A DNA stretch of 11,405 nt from Pseudomonadota bacterium (GTDB lineage Bacteria > Desulfobacterota > Syntrophobacteria > Syntrophobacterales > Syntrophobacteraceae), in the NCBI GenBank assembly GCA_023442755.1, contig JAEZXS010000213.1:1-11405 (forward strand), read 5' to 3'. This document shows, piece by piece, positions 6,911-11,405 of this stretch; the first letter of the stretch is position 1, and the number at the start of each line of letters is the position of its first letter. Position numbers and translations under genes: made by a program. The notes below the pieces were generated by a model. The model had not been told where the DNA came from and ran no database searches. It saw nothing but the letters and a program-made list of their open reading frames with translations.

Positions 6911-6927
6911 TCGCACACAGGGTGCGA
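6911..6927. promoter_or_regulatory. Short inverted repeat between the regulator and ThDP-enzyme genes
   Basis: TCGCAC (6911-6916) and GTGCGA (6922-6927) are perfect 6-bp arms around 5 bases, about 100 bases upstream of the ThDP-enzyme start. It could be an operator, a processing hairpin or a weak terminator of the regulator transcript; no T run follows on either strand. No clear promoter consensus is visible in 6819-7043. Confidence 0.3.
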
Positions 6928-7043
6928 CAGGGCGATGCGGTGGAACCGATAAACAGAAGACTATCCAAGCGGGCATGCAATCCGCTCGGAAGCAGGCTTT
7001 CAGGCGAGGGAAAAAAGACGACTGCAGGGGAATCCGGGGCAGG

Positions 7044-7937
7044 TCAAAAACGTATCTTGTCCTCCCTTTCTAGCTGCAGATTGAACAGCAGGTCATTTTC
7101 CAGGTAGCACTGCTCGAGCTTCATCTGGTGCGCGCTGAGATCGGTGCCCTGCATGCTGGCAAGCTGCTGGACAAGAAAGTTGACGAGGCAGGAAATTGCT
7201 GAAGGCGTCCCAATAAAGGGTATGTGGCGGGACTGGGCGATGAGGTATTCATGGGCAAACTGCGTCAACGGGCAGCTCCCGCTGTCGGCGATCACGACGA
7301 GGATATGTTCGAGGCGTCGCACGGCTTTGGCGAGTCGGATGAGGTCGTTAGGATAGCGGGTAGTGGCAAGAAGAATGACGACGCTTCCGGGAGGCGCGAT
7401 GGTGAGCCAGTCGAGCGTCGTGTTGTCACTCCCTCTCATGATCTGAATTCCCGACCGTATTTTGCTGAGCGACCAGCCGAGATAATAGGCGAAGGTGTAG
7501 GACAGGCGGGAGCCGACGACGTAGATATGGCTTTTTTGCCAGATCAGGTTCACGACCCGGTCGGCAGCGGAAAGATCGAGGGACTCGTGCAGCTGTTTCA
7601 GGTTGTCCATCTCCTCGAAAACGATCCTGCTGAACAGTTCGCCGCCCGGTGCATTGATATCGGTGAAATCGAGGCGTTCCAGGAGGGTAAGCTCGACGTC
7701 CACGACATCCCTGAGAGCCTGCTGGAAATCATTGTAGCCTTTGAACCCGAGCTGTCCCATGAAGCGGACGACCGTGGCTTCGCTCACGCCGCAGTACTCC
7801 GCAAATTCCCGGATGCTCATGAAGACGATCTTCCTCGGATTCGCAACGATATGGTCGCTCAAAATTTTGCCCTTCGGCGTAAGTTTTGCGCGATGCTCCT
7901 GAATTTTCTGCATCAGAGTATTAAGGAATTCCGGCAT
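7044..7937 (-). CDS. RpiR-family transcriptional regulator (HTH + SIS domain)
   Basis: This 297-residue protein has the standard RpiR layout. Residues 1-77 form the HTH_6 domain: a helical start (EFLNTLMQKIQEHRAKLTPK), then MSIREFAEYCGVSEATVVRFMGQLGFKGYNDF (40-71), the hallmark HTH of the family. Residues about 125-260 form a SIS sugar-phosphate isomerase fold (HIYVVGSRLSYTFAYYLGW, then SVVILLATTRYPNDLIRLAK) that binds phosphosugars or related acidic ligands. The frame extends 9 codons upstream to a GTG at 7964, but the ATG at 7937 has AAAGGA 7 bases before it and fits homologue lengths. It lies 225 bases upstream of the ThDP-enzyme gene on the same strand, so that gene is the likeliest target, possibly in one transcript. 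Whether it activates or represses is unknown. Confidence 0.92.
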   Translation of the reverse strand: MPEFLNTLMQKIQEHRAKLTPKGKILSDHIVANPRKIVFMSIREFAEYCGVSEATVVRFMGQLGFKGYNDFQQALRDVVDVELTLLERLDFTDINAPGGELFSRIVFEEMDNLKQLHESLDLSAADRVVNLIWQKSHIYVVGSRLSYTFAYYLGWSLSKIRSGIQIMRGSDNTTLDWLTIAPPGSVVILLATTRYPNDLIRLAKAVRRLEHILVVIADSGSCPLTQFAHEYLIAQSRHIPFIGTPSAISCLVNFLVQQLASMQGTDLSAHQMKLEQCYLENDLLFNLQLEREDKIRF

Positions 7938-8122
7938 TTGAGGGTCCTTTCCTTGCAGCGGCACATGCGCGAACGGCTCATGCGCGGCTTCTGCGGCTGT
8001 CGCAGCAGGAGACTCGAAACATCGAAACTATGGGTTGAACGTATTTACGGCCGGTGAGAACAATCGGCGACCCAGCTGCGCAACGGCAGCGGATTAGGAT
8101 AAAGGTCTATCTTCTGAAACAA

Positions 8123-8151
8123 TTAGTAGCAATCGTGAGGGGAAATGTCAA
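8123..8151 (-). promoter_or_regulatory. Sigma-70-like promoter of the RpiR gene
   Basis: On the minus strand a consensus -35 TTGACA (8146-8151) is followed after 17 bases by TACTAA (8123-8128). The predicted start near 8116 leaves a leader of about 180 bases, unusually long, which may fold (CTGCG and CGCAG arms occur near 8000). Apart from this promoter, the next entry's repeat and a GGTGC/GCACC hairpin near 8195-8210, the 7938-8239 gap shows no gene. Confidence 0.55.
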
Positions 8152-8185
8152 ATGGGCGGGAAATGATACGATTTGTTTCATTTGA
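8148..8185. promoter_or_regulatory. Inverted repeat overlapping the RpiR promoter, candidate operator
   Basis: TCAAATG (8148-8154) and CATTTGA (8179-8185) are perfect 7-bp arms 24 bases apart, with a nested AAATGA (8161-8166) / TCATTT (8178-8183) pair. The left arm overlaps the -35 element. The arrangement fits binding of a dimeric or tetrameric RpiR protein to its own promoter. Confidence 0.4.
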
Positions 8186-8239
8186 ATTTTCTTGGTGCAA
8201 AAGCGCACCGGAAAATAAACTGAAGCTGTCGAAATTTTC

Positions 8240-8506
8240 CTAAATCTCTTTCAAACTCCGGTAGGCCGCTTCATAGTCGCTCAACATCTGCCGCCATCTC
8301 TGCAGTTCCCGATGATCTTCATGCCACTTCCGGTAGTCGGGATTCGATACTTCCTGCAAACCGGCCCGGAATTTTTCGAGAAAGCTTTCCGTCGTCATTC
8401 CGTATCTCTTTTCGCGGTCGAGGATCGCATCCTGCAACTTCTTGACGAGTTTGCGGCAATGGTTGATCTCTCTTCCCACTGATATTTCGTATTCGTCTGT
8501 GTGCAT
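8240..8506 (-). CDS. Small charged helical protein, unknown function
   Basis: I do not recognise this 88-residue protein as a named family. It is strongly charged and predicted nearly all helical: residues about 5-32 (EYEISVGREINHCRKLVKK then LQDAILDREKRYG) look like an amphipathic or coiled-coil helix, followed by the MTTESFLEKFRAG turn-helix and a C-terminal helix HRELQRWRQMLSDYEAAYRS. It has no signal peptide or membrane segment. The pattern of a helix, then MTTEEF-like motif, then an aromatic-rich helix recalls small antitoxin-like proteins, but no toxin gene is adjacent. The ATG at 8504-8506 has GGAG 5 bases upstream and is preferred to the ATG six codons earlier. It is separate from both neighbours. 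Confidence 0.72.
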   Translation of the reverse strand: MHTDEYEISVGREINHCRKLVKKLQDAILDREKRYGMTTESFLEKFRAGLQEVSNPDYRKWHEDHRELQRWRQMLSDYEAAYRSLKEI

Positions 8507-8727
8507 TGCAGCTCCGAAAATCATTTAAGAATCATACTATAGATTACACCGGGACCGTGCCGGCGGCAACACATTACGAGCCGGCCGCAATTGTCACATG
8601 CACCCCGGATGCGCCCGTGAGTCCGGGTGGTCAATTCTTGAGAAACTCACTCAAAGCGCCCTGTGAGGATCGGTGTCGGGACCTGAAATCTCGCGAAGGA
8701 GGAACGCGGAGCGGTTCAAAGATGGAA

Positions 8728-8760
8728 GAGCCGGGCATCCGACAAGGATTAACCCGGCTC
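8728..8760 (-). terminator. Hairpin terminator candidate of the queD-DUF2333 unit
   Basis: GAGCCGGG (8728-8735) and CCCGGCTC (8753-8760) are perfect 8-bp arms with a 17-base loop, about 40 bases after the DUF2333 stop. On the minus strand the stem is followed by TTCCATCTTT, a poor but pyrimidine-rich tail. A second short palindrome, TCCGCG-C-CGCGGA, lies at 8778-8790 between stop and hairpin. Confidence 0.5.
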
Positions 8761-8798
8761 GATTAAATCGACATCGGTCCGCGCCGCGGACGCATTGT

Positions 8799-9923
8799 TT
8801 ACAGTTGACCGAGAACCATCAGCAAATGGGCAACTTCGCTCAGAGGCGCGTTCATGTTCGCCCGGTGGTTTGCCAGAAATCCGCTGGGTTCGGCATTGAA
8901 AACGATCCAGGGCGAGATGTTGTCCGCCGCGTGAAGCTCATGTAGTATTTCATCCATGATTTCAATACCGTGCATGGTCTGGCTGAGCTGGTTTTTGAAG
9001 CCCACGCGACACACTTTCAGTATCTCATAGTAAACATGCGCAACACCCTTGGCATAGTAGAAAGCCTCGTCGGCATGGTACCAACTGCTTGGCATGATGA
9101 GCGACCGGTTCACGTTCCCGAGAAGATCCCTGTAGGTCGTAAGCAGGGCCACCAGGTTGTCGCGACGGTAATAGAAGCTGCGCTGTCCCTTTTCCAGTTT
9201 GGTCCGGAACTTCTTAAGATGCTCGATTGCCGCACTGTAGGAACTCTCGGCCGAAGGGAACCACCACAGCGTTGCGCTGTTCATGAAAAGGTTGACCGCC
9301 TGCTCCAGGTCGGGATCGTAGGTATCTGCATCGCCCATGCGCGTGAGGCTGTCTTTGAGCCGCAGTGAAGTAAACCGGATGGCCTCCAGCACCCCGAGCT
9401 GATAATTATTAATATTATCGGTAAAACGGCCCATGATGAGATCATTCGGGCGCCACCCAAGCGTTCTTCCATGCAGTTCGTGATCCATGAGTCGAATGAC
9501 CGTATCGACAAAAGTGACACCGGCGATCGGAGAAATCTCCGGCAATTGCACGCCGTGCCCCTCACCGCCGCCTCCATGCTCCGTGGTGCCGGGTGCGGCG
9601 GCATGCTGACCGCCGGGCGCCGATTCCGCCTGGGGATGAGCCGGTGCAGGAGCGGGAGCGTGTCCCGGCTCAGCTTTCGGAGCGGGAGCTTTCTCCGGCG
9701 CAGGGGCTACAGGTTGCTGGGGCTGGGCCTGTTGGACACTCGGCGCGGCGCCGCTTCCGGAACTTTCGTTCGAATCCAGCGTGTGTTTCTGGATTGCAAG
9801 TCCTCCGGTTGCGCCGCCGAATACCAGCATGGATGCAAGCACAACAAATAAGAAAAAGACGCGCGGCAGCCTCAGCAGTTTTTTTCTGCCGCTCCCGGAT
9901 GAACTATTTTTCAGGATTCCCAT
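8799..9923 (-). CDS. DUF2333 family inner-membrane protein
   Basis: This 374-residue protein matches the DUF2333 family, whose function is not established. A basic N-terminus (SGRKKLLRLPR, 11-21) precedes one membrane helix (about 22-44), so the bulk should lie in the periplasm with the N-terminus in the cytoplasm. Residues about 55-125 form a low-complexity linker rich in Pro, Ala, Gln, Gly and His (APAPEKAPAPKAEPG, then EHGGGGEGHG), probably an extended spacer. The conserved domain is about 130-374, with GWRPNDLIMGRFTDNINNYQLG (156-177), rich in Trp, Tyr and Asn, and a long helical part. AAGGAG lies 8 bases before the ATG. It follows queD with 38 bases between, so the two are probably cotranscribed, though no functional link is known. 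Confidence 0.88.
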   Translation of the reverse strand: MGILKNSSSGSGRKKLLRLPRVFFLFVVLASMLVFGGATGGLAIQKHTLDSNESSGSGAAPSVQQAQPQQPVAPAPEKAPAPKAEPGHAPAPAPAHPQAESAPGGQHAAAPGTTEHGGGGEGHGVQLPEISPIAGVTFVDTVIRLMDHELHGRTLGWRPNDLIMGRFTDNINNYQLGVLEAIRFTSLRLKDSLTRMGDADTYDPDLEQAVNLFMNSATLWWFPSAESSYSAAIEHLKKFRTKLEKGQRSFYYRRDNLVALLTTYRDLLGNVNRSLIMPSSWYHADEAFYYAKGVAHVYYEILKVCRVGFKNQLSQTMHGIEIMDEILHELHAADNISPWIVFNAEPSGFLANHRANMNAPLSEVAHLLMVLGQL

Positions 9924-9961
9924 CGATCGTGCTCCTTTGTGTATTCGGCTCAGCTCATATG

Positions 9962-10345
9962 TCAGATCTCAATGTATGTAGCGCAAGCATCAGCAGATTC
10001 CCAGGCCGACACCATATAAAGCCGTCGATTCTCGCCGTTCACTATCCCGGAAAGCCTGTCGAACAAAAAGCGGGCGATATTTTCAGAGGAGGGATTATTC
10101 TCCCGGAAATACGGCAACTCGTTCAGGTGCTTGTGATCCAATTCCTCCAGTGCCTCCCGGGTTGCATCCTTCACCTCTTTGAAATCGACCAGAATACCAT
10201 TAGCTTCGAGTTTCGTGCCCCGGATGACGACCTCGATCTTCCAATTATGTCCGTGAAGATTTTCACACTTTCCGCGGAAGTCAACCAGATTATGAGCCGC
10301 AGCGAAGCTACTGATTATCTTTACTTCAAAAATCCTCTGGCTCAA
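9962..10345 (-). CDS. queD: 6-carboxy-5,6,7,8-tetrahydropterin synthase (QueD)
   Basis: QueD converts 7,8-dihydroneopterin triphosphate to 6-carboxytetrahydropterin, the first committed step to the 7-deazaguanine base of queuosine, in the cytoplasm. In the 127-residue form used here the zinc ligands are His18 (FAAAHNL), His31 and His33 (LHGHNW), and the catalytic Cys27 is in GKCENLHGH, i.e. the CxxxHGH spacing of QueD rather than of mammalian-type PTPS. DHKHLNEL (70-77), NPSSENIA (84-91) and the C-terminal WESADACATY Glu complete the active site. I chose the TTG at 10343-10345 because AGGAG lies 8 bases upstream and Cys27/His31/His33 then equal the E. coli positions; an ATG at 10364-10366 gives 7 extra residues but has no ribosome site. 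No other queuosine gene is nearby. Confidence 0.92.
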   Translation of the reverse strand: MSQRIFEVKIISSFAAAHNLVDFRGKCENLHGHNWKIEVVIRGTKLEANGILVDFKEVKDATREALEELDHKHLNELPYFRENNPSSENIARFLFDRLSGIVNGENRRLYMVSAWESADACATYIEI

Positions 10346-10556
10346 AACAAAATCTCCTCTCTTCATCCCAGAAATTATGCATATATCGGCAGTGATTCAT
10401 CCACGCAGGGAGGGGGAAACCAGCCACAAATAAACACAAGTATTCGAGAAAGTCTTGGTCAAACTCGGTTTAAAAATTCTTACCCGAACGGTCCACCTTT
10501 GTCAAATGCAATCGGGGAAATCCCTTGCGCTATGCCGGTTTCGCGGCAATTTGCTA

Positions 10557-10585
10557 TTGACTCCGGCAAGATTTTCACTTAAATA
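10557..10585 (+). promoter_or_regulatory. Promoter of the first tRNA gene
   Basis: TTGACT (10557-10562) and TAAATA (10580-10585) are spaced by 17 bases, placing the start near 10592, about 8 bases before the mature tRNA 5' end. A short leader like this is typical for stable RNA genes. Confidence 0.6.
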
Positions 10586-10599
10586 TTGCAAGTTTTCAA

Positions 10600-10672
10600 G
10601 GCGGTGTAGCTCAGTTGGTAGAGCACGCGGCTCATATCCGCGGCGTCCGGGGTTCAAAGCCCTGCACCGCCA
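10600..10672 (+). tRNA. tRNA-Met (anticodon CAT, probably elongator)
   Basis: The 73-base sequence folds as a complete cloverleaf. The acceptor stem GGCGGTG/CACCGCC is perfect, the D arm is GCTC-AGTTGGTAGA-GAGC-like, the anticodon arm is CGCGG-CTCATAT-CCGCG with anticodon CAT, and the T arm is CGGGG-TTCAAAG-CCCTG with one G-T pair. The perfectly paired first acceptor base argues against initiator tRNA. A CAT anticodon could also belong to lysidine-modified tRNA-Ile, but the acceptor and anticodon stems look like elongator tRNA-Met. The 3' CCA is not encoded (ATTT follows), so it must be added enzymatically. Confidence 0.95.
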
Positions 10673-10746
10673 TTTCCCAACCTTCTTGCACCCTGTCCGG
10701 CAAAATCCACTCGGTTTCCCAGAAACAGGTCGATTCAGCTTGGAGT

Positions 10747-10792
10747 GGGTGAGACAAATCTATCCTCTTCCCAGGATAGATTTGTCTCACCC
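10747..10792. repeat. Perfect 20-bp inverted repeat with 6-base loop
   Basis: GGGTGAGACAAATCTATCCT (10747-10766) is exactly complementary to 10773-10792, with CTTCCC between. A 20-bp uninterrupted stem is far beyond chance for this window. It lies 75 bases after the tRNA. No T run follows on either strand, so it is not a classical intrinsic terminator. Confidence 0.9.
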
Positions 10793-10919
10793 TAAGACCC
10801 GCCCGACACGGACCCAAATGCCCAACCGAGATAAAAAGATCACACCTGCACCTGTATGCCACAGCAAAAATAACGTAAGGCACCGACGCCCAGAGCATTC
10901 ACTCGTGCAGAACCTGCCG

Positions 10920-10942
10920 GTAACACCCTTGTCAGGTGTTAC
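10920..10942. repeat. 8-bp inverted repeat hairpin
   Basis: GTAACACC (10920-10927) pairs perfectly with GGTGTTAC (10935-10942) around CTTGTCA, and flanking CCG/CGG can extend it past a bulge. It could be a transcription attenuator, a protein site or part of a small mobile or RNA element. No T tract follows. Confidence 0.65.
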
Positions 10943-11272
10943 GGAATCCTAACTGTTTCCGGACCGAGGTAAAGGATACGGTGATTAGTCTGAATATTCA
11001 GGGCCCACGCGATCTCAAAGTCGGCGGAGATCATATTTTTCTGCAAAACGGCAGCGGGTTGCACGGTCTTTGACTATCCAGGGGCGAGACACACTGCGGC
11101 ATGCAGCGATTCTGGCAGGAAGATCTCAGCCATTACTTAGCTGATGAATTTGCCACGGCTTTCTCGCAATTTTCGCCGGTTCCCCGGGGCAGGGAGCACC
11201 TCGGCATTTTCTCGGAGTGCCACGGACCGACCCTTGCCGGATCACGAGGGAATAATTTCGATCCTCACCTGC

Positions 11273-11301
11273 TTGACAGACCTGCGCACTTTTGTTATCC
11301 A
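11273..11301 (+). promoter_or_regulatory. Candidate promoter of the second tRNA copy
   Basis: A consensus TTGACA (11273-11278) is followed after 17 bases by TATCCA (11296-11301). The start would be near 11308, about 60 bases before the tRNA. The -10 is weak. Confidence 0.4.
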
Positions 11302-11366
11302 TTGGATTCCGAACGGCTCGAAACCGTGCGAGGCAGTCAGGCTTCATTCGGAAAATTACGAAGTTC

Positions 11367-11405
11367 GGCGGTGTAGCTCAGTTGGTAGAGCACGCGGCTC
11401 ATATC
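11367..11405 (+). tRNA. tRNA-Met (CAT), second copy, truncated by window end
   Basis: The 39 visible bases, from the acceptor 5' strand to just past the anticodon loop, are identical to the first 39 bases of the tRNA at 10600-10672. Similarity to the first copy stops at the tRNA 5' end; the flanks differ. Whether the gene is complete cannot be seen. Confidence 0.85.

Larger units (their letters stand above)
10673..11366. other. Gene-free spacer between two tRNA copies
   Basis: These 694 bases hold no ORF that I can support. A 91-codon frame (11101-11376) on the plus strand runs into the next tRNA and resembles nothing, and the 73-codon minus frame (11126-11347) is equally featureless. The region does contain two clear inverted repeats, listed separately, and a promoter-like pair near its end. 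No integrase or transposase is visible. Confidence 0.6.

Noticed and set aside
7224..8057. 277-codon plus-strand ORF opposite the RpiR gene
   Set aside because: Antisense shadow; the minus strand encodes complete HTH and SIS domains.
8195..8210. GGTGC/GCACC hairpin after the small 88-residue gene
   Set aside because: Five-bp stem without a T run; termination is possible but unsupported.
9593..10582. 329-codon plus-strand ORF over DUF2333 and queD
   Set aside because: It lies antisense to two well-supported genes, and its product has no recognisable domain.
1..11405. CRISPR arrays, insertion sequences, integrases, phage or defence genes
   Set aside because: No regularly spaced repeats of the right size and no transposase, integrase, Cas or phage motifs were found in either strand beyond the toxin-antitoxin pair.

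Overview
The window reads as a moderately GC-rich Gram-negative chromosome, proteobacterial or Desulfobacterota-like. The clues are a DUF2333 inner-membrane protein, a YnfL/YnfM-like LysR/MFS pair, a CxxxHGH-type QueD, a DUF1778/GNAT toxin-antitoxin pair and dispersed intergenic repeats of a kind seen in those groups. Taxon is an inference; no rRNA or lineage marker is present. Both window edges cut a gene.

Layout. (1) 1-675, minus strand: a TacAT/AtaRT-type module, with a DUF1778 ribbon-helix-helix antitoxin followed 9 bases later by a GNAT acetyltransferase toxin whose 3' end lies outside the window. Its promoter has a perfect 12-bp palindrome lodged between -35 and -10. (2) 676-1673: gene-poor DNA with a CTCTGCG repeat cluster, one doubtful 78-codon ORF and a set of hairpins sharing the CCGGTCA motif, one of which can terminate the MFS transcript. 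(3) 1674-5111: an MFS efflux permease (minus) divergent from a LysR regulator and a following alpha/beta hydrolase (plus). An AT-rich palindrome sits about 65 bp upstream of the inferred MFS start point, the classic LysR site position. (4) 5172-8185, minus strand: an RpiR/SIS regulator, then a thiamine-diphosphate enzyme of the acetolactate synthase / 2-hydroxyacyl-CoA lyase superfamily. The regulator has a good sigma-70-like promoter overlapped by an inverted repeat. (5) 8240-10366, minus strand: a small charged orphan protein, then queD followed by a DUF2333 gene with a hairpin behind it. (6) 10557-11405, plus strand: a CAT-anticodon tRNA (probably elongator tRNA-Met), a 694-bp gene-free spacer with a perfect 20-bp-stem hairpin, and the first 39 bases of an identical second tRNA copy.

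How the parts may work together. Regions 3 and 4 each combine a ligand-sensing regulator with an enzyme or transporter, so they look like two small inducible metabolic or efflux units placed end to end; substrates cannot be read from sequence. queD supplies a queuosine precursor step and is housekeeping. I did not find a clearly novel multi-gene system. The best leads are the tRNA-flanked spacer with its long perfect hairpin, the RpiR/ThDP-enzyme pairing, and the two operator/promoter arrangements.
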